A DNA stretch of 44,833 bases, from positions 1 through 44,833 of the forward strand of contig NZ_JAQSDY010000011.1 of the NCBI RefSeq assembly GCF_029946145.1. Reading direction: 5' to 3'. The position numbers were made by a program, and so were the translations under genes. The stretch is from Brevundimonas sp. (lineage in GTDB: Bacteria; Pseudomonadota; Alphaproteobacteria; Caulobacterales; Caulobacteraceae). The notes under the pieces were generated by a model, which saw only the letters and a list, made by a program, of their open reading frames with translations, did not search any database and was not told the DNA's origin. Below are positions 31,452-40,197 of the stretch, in pieces (position 1 is the stretch's first letter; each line of letters begins with the position of its first letter).

Positions 31452-33433
31452 GCCGCCGCCGTGCGCTTGCCGAGGCCGAGCCTCAGGCGCCGGTCGAGCA
31501 GGGACAGGACCCCGCCCAACGCCATGATGAAGGGACCGAGGAAGATCAGCCGCGCCCACGGGTTCCACCAGACGCGCACGCTCCAGGCCGGGGCGCCGGC
31601 GGCGGTCTGACCCCGCTCGCCCAGGACGACATAGACGTCGTCCAGACCCCGGAAGTCCAGCCCCACCTCGGTCGTGGTCTGCCCGCCCGCGGGGAAGAAC
31701 CGGCGCTCGGCCGTGACGGTGCGCGTCGCACCGCCACCCCGCGGGGAGACGGTCAGTTCGCCCTGCTCTGACAGATAGTTCGGACCCTCGACGACACGGA
31801 CGCCATCCAGCCGCACGCTGTAGCGCCCGGCAGTCACGATCTCCCCGACGGCCACGGTCCGCGCGGCCTCGACACGGTAACCGGTCTCGACCACCGCCCC
31901 GAGGACGAACACCCCCAGCCCGGCGTGGGCCAGAACCGTGCCCCACGAGCCCAGCGGCAGGCCCCGCGCGCGGCGCAGGCTCTCGGCCGGAGCCACGCGG
32001 AAGAGCCGGATACGATCGGCGACCTCGGCCAGGGCGCCGAGCACCAGCCAGCCGCCCAGTCCGATCCCGGCGGCGGACAGGGCCTTGCGCGGTTCGAACG
32101 CCATCCAGCCCGCCAGGGCCGCCAGCAAGGCCAGTCCGGCGGCGACGGCCAGACGCTGGCCCACGCCTTTCAGGTCACCGCGCTTCCACGCCAGCATCGG
32201 TCCGGCCGGCAGGATCAGGAAGGCGGCGGCCATCAGCGGGACGAAGGTCAGGGCGAAATAGGGCGGCCCGACCGAGATCGTCGCTCCGTTCGCCGCCTCG
32301 AGGATCAGCGGATAGAGCGTGCCCAGCAGCACCGTGCCGCAGGCGGCGGTGAGGAACAGGTTGTTCAGGACCAGCGCGCCTTCGCGGCTGACCGGAGCGA
32401 ACTGGCCGCCACCCTTCAGGCGGGGCGCCCGCCAGGCGAACAGGGCGAAGGCCGCGCCCGCGGTCGCGCCCAGGATGGCCAGCAGCATCATGCCGCGTTC
32501 GGGATCAACGGCGAAGGCGTGCACACTGGTCAGCACGCCGGAACGCACGAGGAAGGCCCCCAGCATGGAGAAGGTGAAGGCCAGCAGGGCCAGGAAGGCC
32601 GTCCAGCCCGCCAGCGCGCCGCGACGCTCGGTGACCACCGCGCTGTGCAGCAGGGCCGTGCCCGCCAGCCACGGCATGAAGCTGGCGTTTTCGACCGGGT
32701 CCCAGAACCACCAGCCGCCCCAACCCAGTTCGTAATAGGCCCAGAAGGCCCCCATGGTGATGCCGACGGTCAGGAGGGACCAGCTGGCCAGGGCCCAGGG
32801 CCGGACCCAGCGGCCCCATGCGGGCCAGAAGCTGGCGTTGGCGCGGCCCTCGATCAGGGCGGCCACGGCCAGCGAGAAACAGACCGAAAACCCGACATAG
32901 CCGCTGTAGAGCATGGGCGGATGGAAGGCGAGCGCGGGGTCCTGCAACAGCGGGTTCAGCGACGCCCCCTGGAAGGGCGCCGGGTCCAGCCGCTCGAACG
33001 GGTTGGACGTGAAGACGGCGAAGGCGAGGAACAGCACGCCCAGCATGCCCTGTGTCCCGATGGCCGAGATCTTGAGCCCGAACGGCAGGTTGCGGGCCCG
33101 CGCCAGCACCGCGCCGAACACCGTCAGGACCAGGCACCACAGCACCAGAGACCCTTCGTGGCTGCCCCACGCGGCGACCACCTTGTAGAGCATCGGCTTG
33201 TCAGTGTGGCTGTTGCCGGCGACGTTGGCGACCGAGAAGTCCGACACGGCGAAGGCGAAGATCAGCGCGCCGAAGGCGATGGCGACGGAGGCCGCGGCGG
33301 CGATCGCCGCGCCCTGGGCCGCGCCCGCCAGCACGGGGCTGTGGCGCATCCGGCCGGCCACCGCCATGGCGGTCTGCAGCGCCGACAGAACCAGCCCAAG
33401 GACGAGGGCGAAGGCGCCCAGTTCGACGATCAT
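31448..33433 (-). CDS. ccmF: Heme lyase CcmF
   Basis: CcmF takes heme from CcmE and attaches it to apocytochrome c in the membrane. The 661-residue protein has about 14 hydrophobic helices and the WWD signature (GWGGWWFWDPVENASFMPW). It also has conserved histidine-bearing loops (WGSHEGSL, FHPPMLYSGY) and a large periplasmic segment near the C-terminus. I chose the ATG at 33433 (MIVELGAF). It overlaps ccmE by 4 bases upstream and ccmH by 4 bases downstream. Confidence 0.95.
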   Translation of the reverse strand: MIVELGAFALVLGLVLSALQTAMAVAGRMRHSPVLAGAAQGAAIAAAASVAIAFGALIFAFAVSDFSVANVAGNSHTDKPMLYKVVAAWGSHEGSLVLWCLVLTVFGAVLARARNLPFGLKISAIGTQGMLGVLFLAFAVFTSNPFERLDPAPFQGASLNPLLQDPALAFHPPMLYSGYVGFSVCFSLAVAALIEGRANASFWPAWGRWVRPWALASWSLLTVGITMGAFWAYYELGWGGWWFWDPVENASFMPWLAGTALLHSAVVTERRGALAGWTAFLALLAFTFSMLGAFLVRSGVLTSVHAFAVDPERGMMLLAILGATAGAAFALFAWRAPRLKGGGQFAPVSREGALVLNNLFLTAACGTVLLGTLYPLILEAANGATISVGPPYFALTFVPLMAAAFLILPAGPMLAWKRGDLKGVGQRLAVAAGLALLAALAGWMAFEPRKALSAAGIGLGGWLVLGALAEVADRIRLFRVAPAESLRRARGLPLGSWGTVLAHAGLGVFVLGAVVETGYRVEAARTVAVGEIVTAGRYSVRLDGVRVVEGPNYLSEQGELTVSPRGGGATRTVTAERRFFPAGGQTTTEVGLDFRGLDDVYVVLGERGQTAAGAPAWSVRVWWNPWARLIFLGPFIMALGGVLSLLDRRLRLGLGKRTAAA

Positions 33434-33900
33434 GAGCGCGGAGCCCCGCCTTCGGGTCGCCACTCGCCCTTGGCCTTCAGCCGATCGGCCACTTCGCGAG
33501 GCATGTAGTTTTCGTCGTGCTTGGCCAGCACCTGGGTGGCGCGGAACGAGCGGTCGGGCAGGAAGGCCCCTTGCGCCACCACGCCCTGCCCTTCGCGGAA
33601 CAGGTCAGGCAGGTCGCCCTGATAGACGACCCGGGTCGCGGCGACATTGTCGGTGACGGAGAAGACGACCTCGCCGTCACCGCCGCGCTTCACGCTGCCG
33701 GCCTCGACCAGACCGCCGAGGCGAACGACACGGCCCGCCGGAGCCTTGGCCTCGGTGGCTTCGGACGGAGAGAAGAAGAAGGTGACGCTGTCACGCATGG
33801 CGTACAGCGACAGGCCCACGGCCAGCACCAGAACCGGCGCGACCGCCGCCACGACCCACAGACGGCGCCGCGCCCTGGGCGACTTCGGAAGCCAGTTCAA
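33430..33900 (-). CDS. ccmE: Heme chaperone CcmE
   Basis: CcmE covalently binds heme and carries it to CcmF. The 156-residue protein has a basic N-terminus (PKSPRARRRL), one membrane helix (VVAAVAPVLVLAVGLSLYAM), and an OB-fold domain ending in VLAKHDENYMPREV. There His128 is the heme-linking histidine and Tyr132 a heme ligand. Translation starts at TTG 33900 (NWLPKSP), overlapping the ccmI stop as TTGA. The open frame continues upstream, but that sequence does not resemble CcmE and overlaps ccmI. Confidence 0.94.
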   Translation of the reverse strand: MNWLPKSPRARRRLWVVAAVAPVLVLAVGLSLYAMRDSVTFFFSPSEATEAKAPAGRVVRLGGLVEAGSVKRGGDGEVVFSVTDNVAATRVVYQGDLPDLFREGQGVVAQGAFLPDRSFRATQVLAKHDENYMPREVADRLKAKGEWRPEGGAPRS

Positions 33901-34721
33901 ACGCCCGTCTCCATGGCCTTCAGCCGTTCTTCCAGACCGGCCCGGCGCGGATCGGAAGGATCCAGCGCCGCGATCAGCGGATTCCACATGGCGCGCACCG
34001 TTGCGCCGTCGCCACGGGCCATGGCGGCCTCGCCAAGGAAATAGCGCGCGCCCAGCTGGCCGGGGTCGCGGCGAAGGGCCTGAACGAAGGCCGCTTCGGC
34101 CTCGCCGTCGACCTTGCCGGCGTTGGACCGGACCAGACTCTCGCCCAACCGCGCCCAGCTCTGCGCGTCGTCCGGCTGCAGGGCCAGGGCGCGGCGGAAG
34201 GCCGAGGCCGCTCCGATCGCATCCCCGGCCTCGAAGCGGGCGGCGCCCAGCATGGTCAGGGCCTGATGATCGTCGGGCCGCTCGCGCACGACGCGCGCCG
34301 CGACCGCCGCGATCTGCGGCGCCTCAAGCGTGTCGAGTTCCGTCGACCACTGGTCCACGCGGCGTTCATAGGCCTGATCCGGCAGACCGGGCGTTCCGGA
34401 GAGGGCATACAGGCCCAGCGCCCCGACCGCGGCTATCCCGACCCCGACCAGCACCCAGAGCCGGTCCCTCGGTCCCGCACGGACGGGGACCGATTCCCGT
34501 TCGGCCGACAGGATGCGCCGGCCCGCCTCGGCGCGCGCGGCGGTCCAGCCCGCCTCGTCCAGCAGGCCGCGGCTCTTGAGTCGATCCAGTTCGGCCAGTT
34601 CAGCCGCCGCGGTCAGGGCGGCGACGCCTTCGCCCGCGTCCGCGCCACGCCGCGCGCCGGCCAGCACCAGCAGGCCCGCGAGCGCGGTGATCAGCGCCGT
34701 CATGATCCAGAAAACCGTCAT
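33897..34721 (-). CDS. ccmI: Cytochrome c biogenesis protein CcmI
   Basis: CcmI is an apocytochrome chaperone. The 274-residue protein has two membrane helices (MTVFWIMTALITALAGLLVLAGA, and RLWVLVGVGIAAVGALGLYAL). Between them is the cytosolic segment LAELDRLKSRGLLDEAGWTAARAEAGRR, typical of CcmI. TPR repeats follow (VRERPDDHQALTMLGAARFEAGDAIGAASAFRRAL; YFLGEAAMARGDGATVRAMW). It is first in the ccmI-E-F-H operon, and a 451-residue unknown gene lies 19 bases upstream on the same strand. The ATG is at 34719-34721. Confidence 0.93.
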   Translation of the reverse strand: MTVFWIMTALITALAGLLVLAGARRGADAGEGVAALTAAAELAELDRLKSRGLLDEAGWTAARAEAGRRILSAERESVPVRAGPRDRLWVLVGVGIAAVGALGLYALSGTPGLPDQAYERRVDQWSTELDTLEAPQIAAVAARVVRERPDDHQALTMLGAARFEAGDAIGAASAFRRALALQPDDAQSWARLGESLVRSNAGKVDGEAEAAFVQALRRDPGQLGARYFLGEAAMARGDGATVRAMWNPLIAALDPSDPRRAGLEERLKAMETGV

Positions 34722-34740
34722 CGACGTGGGCTGTAGCCGA

Positions 34741-36096
34741 TCAGGCGGCGCGCGACGAGACCCCGCCGCCGCCTGAGGGCCCTGCCGCGACCGCGGCCCG
34801 ACGCCGCACCGTGCGGGCGGCCTCCGTCGCGGCGACGAGATCGAGGCACTGGGCCGTGAAGGCGATCAGCTTCATGGCGTGCGCTTCGTCAGGCGTCTCA
34901 CCGTCATTGACCATCCGCAGAACCTGATCGGCATAGTCGCTGAGTCGCGCGGTCAAGGTCTCGACGAGGGTCTTCCGGTCGGCCTCGCAGCCGAAGGTCG
35001 AGGCCGGACCGCGCACGGAACCCACCAGCCGCAGCAGGCTGCGCGCGGCCAGAATAGTGTCGCCCCCGATCGGGGCGTCGAGTTGCGGCGCCTTGCGGGT
35101 CATGCGGCCCGCTGTCTGGACGCGTTCCATCGGCAAGGCCTGATCCACGGCCTTGTCGGCGGCCCGAAGGAGGGCCGACAGCCGCCCGGCGATGGCCACG
35201 CGGCCGTCCCGTACAGACTTGCCCCAGACGCTCTGGGGATTGAGGGTCAGGGTCACGTCCAGCTCGCCCAGCACATTGGCGCACCAGGTCAGGTCGGCGA
35301 TGACGTCCTTGACCCGGGCTATGTCGGCGGCGGGCTTGAAGGCGGCGATCCGTACGGCGCGCTCGTCGACGCCCGCGATCAGCCGGTCGACGAAGCCGGC
35401 CAGTTCCGAGGCGCTGAGGAAGCCTTCCTGGTCCACGGCGCAGGAGGTCTGGGTAACGATGCGGAGGATCAGAACGGCGTCTTCGAGATGGGAGAACAGG
35501 ATTTCCAGCACCCGCTGGGCGCCGTCCAGGCGGATGCCTGCGCAATCCTTGAGCAGCAGGCGGAGTTCGGCGATCTGGTCGCCGTCCGGACGTTTCAGCC
35601 AGACCTCCAGCGAGGGCAGACCGCGCCGCGCCATGTGGGCCAGGTCCAGGCAGGCCGCCAGATCCTCAAGCCCGGCGACGCGCGCGGGTTCGTTCCCCCC
35701 GGGCCAGATCAGGTCGGGCTTGTCGCGCACGATGGCGGCGCCGGCCAGGCAGATGCGGTCGGCGACGACGACTGACGGCTGATCGCCGTCCAGGCGCGAC
35801 AGCAGTTCGGGTTCGCGGTTGCTGGCCGCCTTCCACAGGCGCGCCAGGACGGGAGAGGGAAAGGTCAGGGCCTCGACGCCGTCGACGCGGGCCCGGAACA
35901 TGGGGATCAGGGGAGCCATGACGAACTGGCGGCGCACGCGATCGCGCTGCTCGTCCGCCAGCATCATGCGCAGTTCCGCCGCCCGGCCGCCCGACAGGGG
36001 CGCGACGGCGGAGGCCACGGTTTTCAGCATGGCGTCGGGGCACCGCTCCAGCATGGCGGCGAGCGCGACTTTGTGGGCGACGGTCAGCCCCGACAT
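34741..36096 (-). CDS. Unknown 451-residue helical protein
   Basis: The protein is predicted to be mostly helical, soluble and without a signal peptide. Its opening (VAHKVALAAMLERCPDAMLKTVASAVAPLSGGRAAELRMML) and long amphipathic middle could suggest a helical-repeat or GAF/cyclic-nucleotide-type scaffold, but I recognise no family. It has alternating segments such as LEILFSHLEDAVLILRIV and LAGFVDRLIAG, and a Gly/Ser/Ala-rich end. It lies 19 bases upstream of ccmI and downstream of the PhoQ-like kinase on the same strand. Cotranscription with ccm is possible; a functional link is not shown. Start MSGLTVAHK at 36096. Confidence 0.7.
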   Translation of the reverse strand: MSGLTVAHKVALAAMLERCPDAMLKTVASAVAPLSGGRAAELRMMLADEQRDRVRRQFVMAPLIPMFRARVDGVEALTFPSPVLARLWKAASNREPELLSRLDGDQPSVVVADRICLAGAAIVRDKPDLIWPGGNEPARVAGLEDLAACLDLAHMARRGLPSLEVWLKRPDGDQIAELRLLLKDCAGIRLDGAQRVLEILFSHLEDAVLILRIVTQTSCAVDQEGFLSASELAGFVDRLIAGVDERAVRIAAFKPAADIARVKDVIADLTWCANVLGELDVTLTLNPQSVWGKSVRDGRVAIAGRLSALLRAADKAVDQALPMERVQTAGRMTRKAPQLDAPIGGDTILAARSLLRLVGSVRGPASTFGCEADRKTLVETLTARLSDYADQVLRMVNDGETPDEAHAMKLIAFTAQCLDLVAATEAARTVRRRAAVAAGPSGGGGVSSRAA

Positions 36097-36180
36097 TCAG
36101 CATTCCCAGGGTCGGAAGACGCCCGACCGTCTCCCACAGTGCACAGTCAGGGTTAACAAGCGCTGTTCGACCAGGCTCTG

Positions 36181-37632
36181 TCAGGCCTCGGCGGCGGGCA
36201 ATTCCAGCAGCACTTTCAGCCCGCCCAGATCGCTGTCGGCCAATGTGATGCGACCGCCATAGGCCCGGGTCAGCTCGACGACGATCGACAGGCCGAGACC
36301 CGATCCGGGGGTGGTCTCGTCCATCCGGGCGCCGCGCTCCAGGGCGGCTTCGCGCTGATCGGCGGGCAGGCCGGGGCCGTCGTCCTCGACCACCACCACC
36401 ATCTGCCCCAGACCCGTCGGGCCGGCCGAGATGCGGACCCGGTGGCGCGACCATTTGCAGGCGTTCTCGATCAGATTGCCGAGGATTTCCTGCAGGTCCT
36501 GCCGTTCGCCCCGGAAGCCCAGTTCGTCGGGCGCGCGCCAGTCGATCTCCACGCCCTTGGACTCGAACACCCGTTCCAGCATGACGGCCAGCTCGTCCAG
36601 CACCTCGGCGATCGGGGTGCGCTCCCCCAGCAGCTGGGCGCGGGCGGCGGCGCGGGCGCGGCGCAGGTGGTGATCGACCTGGGCCTTCATCACCTCGGTC
36701 TGTTTGCGCACCATATCGGGCAGATCGCCGGGCTGGTTTCCCGCCTCGGCCAGCATGACCGACAGCGGGGTCTTCAGCGCATGGGCCAGATTGCCCACAT
36801 GGGTCCGCTGGCGCTCGACGGTTTCCTGGTTCTGGTCCAGCAGACGGTTGACCTGTTCGGCCAGGGGCTGGATCTCGACCGGATAGTTGCGTGCGATGCG
36901 GGAGATGCGGCCCTTGCGCACGTCGGCGATCTCGTTTCGCAGGGCGAACAGCGGGCGCAGGCCGATCTGGACCTGCAGGAACACGGCGATCACCAGGCCT
37001 GTGCCGAGGATCAGCAGGGCGCTCCAGGCGAAGGTCGCGAACTGCCGGGTGTCGTTCTCGATATTGGTCCGGTCCACCGCGGCCATGAAGACCAGGGGCT
37101 CGCTGCGCCCCGGCAGCGACTTCAGGCTGGCGGCGACGCGCAGGGGCTGGCGCAGGGGCGGGTGCAGGAAGCCCGGATCGTTGTAGCTGATGGTGGTCCC
37201 CGTCGCGGCGCGAAGCCGGCTGGGAAGATCGCGCGGCACCGCCAGTTGCTCACCCGCCAGCGAGGGCGAGCCGGCTATGAAGCGCAGGCCCTCTTCGCCA
37301 TCCAGTTCGGCGACGGCCCAGTATTGGCCGGACAGGGCGCGGTTCGTCTGTGCGTCATTGATCTCCGCGACCACGACGCCGTCGGGCGTGGCGTTGGTCG
37401 CGATCACCACCTCGTCGATGGTGTCGGCCAGCATGTTGCCCAGCCGGCGCAGCGCTGATTCCTGGTACTGGGACGTCAGCATCCAGCCCGTCAGGACCAG
37501 GGCGATGACGATCCAGGCCGATGCGAGCCAGATCAGACGCCGCGTCAGGCTGTGGCCCGGACGCCCGAACCAGCGCCCCCAGGTCCTGCCGTCGGCTACC
37601 GGATCCGCTTCGCCCCCCGCCCCTTCGGTCAC
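36181..37632 (-). CDS. PhoQ-like sensor histidine kinase
   Basis: The 483-residue kinase starts at GTG 37632, overlapping the regulator stop by 4 bases (GTGA). It has two membrane helices (about 33-52 and 202-220) around a periplasmic domain of about 150 residues and a HAMP-like linker (IGLRPLFALRNEIADVRKGR). The H-box is NLAHALKTPLSVML (His284), with the lysine-threonine-proline form typical of PhoQ kinases rather than HELRTPL. The HATPase domain (NLIENACKWSRHRV, DDGPGLP, GSGLGLSIVVELTRAYGG) is complete. The neighbours argue for a PhoP/PhoQ-like envelope or Mg2+/peptide stress system. The signal is unknown. Confidence 0.9.
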   Translation of the reverse strand: MTEGAGGEADPVADGRTWGRWFGRPGHSLTRRLIWLASAWIVIALVLTGWMLTSQYQESALRRLGNMLADTIDEVVIATNATPDGVVVAEINDAQTNRALSGQYWAVAELDGEEGLRFIAGSPSLAGEQLAVPRDLPSRLRAATGTTISYNDPGFLHPPLRQPLRVAASLKSLPGRSEPLVFMAAVDRTNIENDTRQFATFAWSALLILGTGLVIAVFLQVQIGLRPLFALRNEIADVRKGRISRIARNYPVEIQPLAEQVNRLLDQNQETVERQRTHVGNLAHALKTPLSVMLAEAGNQPGDLPDMVRKQTEVMKAQVDHHLRRARAAARAQLLGERTPIAEVLDELAVMLERVFESKGVEIDWRAPDELGFRGERQDLQEILGNLIENACKWSRHRVRISAGPTGLGQMVVVVEDDGPGLPADQREAALERGARMDETTPGSGLGLSIVVELTRAYGGRITLADSDLGGLKVLLELPAAEA

Positions 37633-38309
37633 GCCGCCTCGGACTCCCCGATCAGCGGCGTCAGCCGATAGCCAAGGCCGCGCACCGTCTCGATCCGGTC
37701 CGGGCCGATCTTCTTGCGCAGTCGGCCGACGAACACCTCGATGGTATTGGAGTCGCGGTCGAAGTCCTGGTCGTACAGGTGTTCGACCAGCTCGGTGCGG
37801 CTGATCACCCGGCCCTGGTGCATCATCAGATAGTGCAGCAGCCGGTATTCCAGCGAGGTCAGGCGCAGCGGCTCGCCGTTGACGGTGGCGCGGGCGGCGC
37901 GGGGGTCCAGTCTCAGGCCGCCGCACGACAGGGTGGCCGAGGCGATGCCGGCCGAGCGGCGCAGCAGGGCGCGCAGGCGGGCCAGCAGCTCCTCGGTATG
38001 GAAGGGCTTGGTCAGATAGTCGTCGGCGCCGGCGTCGAAGCCCGCCACCTTGTCGGACCAGGCGCCGCGCGCGGTCAGGATCAGCACCGGCGTGGTCTTG
38101 CCGTCCCGGCGCCAGCGCTCGAGCACCGAGACGCCGTCGATCTTGGGCAGCCCCAGGTCAAGCACCACAACGTCATAGGGTTCGGTGTCGCCGAGGAAGT
38201 GGGCTTCCTCGCCGTCCGCGGCGTGATCCACGGCATAGCCGGCGTCGCCCAGGGCGAGTTTCAGCTGGCGCGACAGGTCTACGTCGTCCTCGACAAGCAG
38301 TACGCGCAT
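37629..38309 (-). CDS. PhoP/OmpR-type response regulator
   Basis: The 226-residue regulator has a receiver (MRVLLVEDDVDLSRQL; Asp51 in VVLDLGLPKIDGV; ILTARGAWSDKVAGFDAGADDYLTKPF) and an OmpR winged helix (LRLTSLEYRLLHYLMMHQGRVISRTELVEHLYDQDFDRDSNTIEVFVGRLRKKI). It directly follows the PepSY-like gene (stop and ATG adjacent as TGAATG) and overlaps its kinase by 4 bases. A direct-repeat motif upstream of the operon (38640-38656) is a candidate own binding site. Confidence 0.93.
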   Translation of the reverse strand: MRVLLVEDDVDLSRQLKLALGDAGYAVDHAADGEEAHFLGDTEPYDVVVLDLGLPKIDGVSVLERWRRDGKTTPVLILTARGAWSDKVAGFDAGADDYLTKPFHTEELLARLRALLRRSAGIASATLSCGGLRLDPRAARATVNGEPLRLTSLEYRLLHYLMMHQGRVISRTELVEHLYDQDFDRDSNTIEVFVGRLRKKIGPDRIETVRGLGYRLTPLIGESEAA

Positions 38310-38615
38310 TCAGCGTTCTCCAATGACGCGGCCGGTACGGCCATCCACCATTATGTCGGCGATCCGGCCACCGGGGTATTCCCAGCGCACCACGATGGTT
38401 CCGCCCCGGTCGCTGGCGCCGAGGAAACGGCCCGGACGGCCCGACGAGGCGCGTTGCACGGCTTCGCCGACGCTGACGCGCGGGCGCTCGTCCCGTTGTG
38501 GCCGCTCGTCCTGCTGCTGGCGCTCGCCGCGCGGACCGCGATCCTGCGCAACCGCCTGCGACAGGGGCGCGGCGGCGATCAGGGCGGCAAGTCCTATGGC
38601 GGAAAAACGGATCAT
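38310..38615 (-). CDS. Small exported PepSY-like protein
   Basis: The 101-residue protein has a signal peptide (MIRFSAIGLAALIAAAPLSQAVAQ), a low-complexity Arg/Gln/Glu stretch, and a C-terminal PepSY-like unit. That unit runs VSVGEAVQRASSGRPGRFLGASDRGGTIVVRWEYPGGRIADIMVDGRTGRVIG. PepSY proteins often inhibit or modulate envelope enzymes, and several are regulated by the adjacent two-component system. It is first in the PepSY-regulator-kinase operon. The ATG is at 38613-38615. Confidence 0.8.
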   Translation of the reverse strand: MIRFSAIGLAALIAAAPLSQAVAQDRGPRGERQQQDERPQRDERPRVSVGEAVQRASSGRPGRFLGASDRGGTIVVRWEYPGGRIADIMVDGRTGRVIGER

Positions 38616-38639
38616 GGATCGAGGTCTAGGCCGCAGCCT

Positions 38640-38656
38640 CTGAACGCGGGCTGAAC
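38640..38656 (-). promoter_or_regulatory. Direct repeat GTTCAG-N5-GTTCAG, PhoP-box-like
   Basis: On the minus strand GTTCAG repeats exactly 11 bases apart, the spacing of PhoP/OmpR-family binding sites. It lies 24-41 bases before the PepSY-like ATG, just downstream of an AT-rich TAAAATATG stretch that may be the promoter core. It may be a feedback site for the regulator encoded at 37629. Confidence 0.5.
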
Positions 38657-38867
38657 AGACAGCATAGACATATTTTACCGTTCGCGCCGCCTCTCGCGCG
38701 CGCCTGCGGACGGGCATTCCGGAACAGGGCAGGCGCGCGTTACGACGATTTCACGCCGATGAACGGTAGCTGACGCGGACCGTTCAGATCGGGCTCAGGC
38801 TCGAAATGGTTTTCTCCGTCCCAACGCCGGCCACCTGGTCCGCGTCGAACCGCCAAGGAGACGTCAG

Positions 38868-39317
38868 ATGAAGAAGTTTCTCATCCCCGCCATCGCCCTG
38901 GCCGCGGCCTCCATCGCGGTCCCGGCCATGGCCCAGAACTATCAAGGTCAGTATCGCGGCGATCGCGATGATCGCGGCCGCTACGAGCAAGAGTATCGCG
39001 GTGATCGTGGTGACCGCTACGAGCAGGACCGTCGCGGCGACCGTTACGAGCGCGACAACCGCGGCGGCTGGCAGGCGATCTCCCAGCGCAAATATCAGCT
39101 GGACCGCCGGATCGACCAGGGCGAGCGCAACCGCCAGCTGAGCCGCCGGGAAGCGCTGCGCCTTCGCGCCGAGCTGAACCAGCTGGTCCGGCTTGAAGCC
39201 GGCTACATGCGGGGCGGTCTTTCGGCCCGTGAACGCATCGAACTGGACCGCCGCTACGACCGCCTGTCGGTCCAGGTGCGCGCCGAACGCCGCGACAACG
39301 ACAACCGTCGCTACTAG
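38868..39317 (+). CDS. Small exported Arg-rich repeat protein
   Basis: The 149-residue protein has a signal peptide (MKKFLIPAIALAAASIAVPAMAQ) and an Arg/Asp/Tyr-rich degenerate repeat (GDRDDRGRYEQEYRGDRGDRYEQDRRGDRYERD). A helical hairpin follows (YQLDRRIDQGERNRQLSRREALRLRAELNQLVRLEAGYMRGGLSARERIELDRRY). That hairpin resembles the one in the protein at 17386-17778. The ribosome binding site is AAGGAGACG before the ATG at 38868. A terminator follows at 39346. It is divergent from the PepSY operon. Function unknown; probably an abundant envelope protein. Confidence 0.88.
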   Translation: MKKFLIPAIALAAASIAVPAMAQNYQGQYRGDRDDRGRYEQEYRGDRGDRYEQDRRGDRYERDNRGGWQAISQRKYQLDRRIDQGERNRQLSRREALRLRAELNQLVRLEAGYMRGGLSARERIELDRRYDRLSVQVRAERRDNDNRRY

Positions 39318-39345
39318 GGCCTGATCTTCCTCCCCGAGGATCCGG

Positions 39346-39376
39346 GGGGCGCGATCCGCGAGGGTCGCGCCCCTTT
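39346..39376 (+). terminator. Rho-independent terminator
   Basis: GGGGCGCGA and TCGCGCCCC form a 9-bp GC-rich stem with a 10-base loop, followed by TTTCCTT. It lies 28 bases after the stop of the small exported protein gene and overlaps nothing coding. The opposing phzF-like gene ends at 39379. Confidence 0.85.
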
Positions 39377-39378
39377 CC

Positions 39379-40197
39379 TTATTCGATCAGCCGCAGCCGG
39401 CTTTCGATCACGGTCGTCGCCCGGCCGCGCAGCAGGACGCGATCGCCCCGAACCTCGGTCTCGATGTCCCCGCCCCGCCCCGGGAACACCTGCCGGAAAC
39501 GCAGGATGTCGCGGCCCAGCTTGTCAGCGTACAGCGGGCCCAGGATGCAGTGCGCCGATCCGGTCGCCGGATCCTCGTCAACGCCGCAGCCCGGGGCGAA
39601 GAACCGGTCGACGATATCCACGCCATCGGACGCATCAGCCAGGGCGCAGACGATCACCTGCCCGATCTCGCCCGCATCGCCCTGGATGGACGTCAGGGCG
39701 CGGACATCGGGCGAAACGGCATGCACGGCCGCGGCGTCGGCGAGCACCGCGACCAGATAGCGGCCCGCCCAGACCTCGACCGGTTCGACCCCCAACGCTT
39801 CGGCCAGCCCGGCGGGCGGTGTCGGGCATCGGCGCGGCGGGTCGGCCGGAAAATCCATCTCGTAGCCGGAGGCCGCGCGCCTGACGGTCAGCGGACCCGA
39901 GCGGGTATCGAAGGTCAGGCTCGCGGCCTCAAGACCCGTTTCGGCCAGCAATACATGGGCCGAGGCCAGGGTGGCGTGGCCGCACAGATCGACCTCCATC
40001 CCGGGGGTGAACCAGCGCAGGCCGAAACGTGCTGGATCGGCCGTACGCAGCAGGAAGGCGGTCTCGGCCTGATTGTTCTCCCGGGCCAGGGCCTGCATCC
40101 AGTCGTCGGACGGCCACTGGTCGAACGGTTCGACCACGCAGGCGGGATTGCCCATGAACGGGACGGAGGCGAAGGCGTCGACGGTCCACTGGCGCAT
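39379..40197 (-). CDS. PhzF-family isomerase/epimerase-like protein
   Basis: The 272-residue protein matches the two-lobed PhzF/diaminopimelate-epimerase-like fold: [28 protein letters not shown] with the catalytic Glu45, [20 protein letters not shown], and [20 protein letters not shown]. Family members isomerise small metabolites. There are no phenazine genes here, so the substrate is unknown. It starts at ATG 40197, sharing one base with the stop of the nucleotidyltransferase gene. It is last in a folP-thiD-linked operon. Confidence 0.92.
   Translation of the reverse strand: MRQWTVDAFASVPFMGNPACVVEPFDQWPSDDWMQALARENNQAETAFLLRTADPARFGLRWFTPGMEVDLCGHATLASAHVLLAETGLEAASLTFDTRSGPLTVRRAASGYEMDFPADPPRRCPTPPAGLAEALGVEPVEVWAGRYLVAVLADAAAVHAVSPDVRALTSIQGDAGEIGQVIVCALADASDGVDIVDRFFAPGCGVDEDPATGSAHCILGPLYADKLGRDILRFRQVFPGRGGDIETEVRGDRVLLRGRATTVIESRLRLIE

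Noticed and set aside
30960..34721. Missing ccmG as an anomaly
   Set aside because: In alphaproteobacteria the ccmI-E-F-H operon normally lacks ccmG, which usually travels with ccmABCD.
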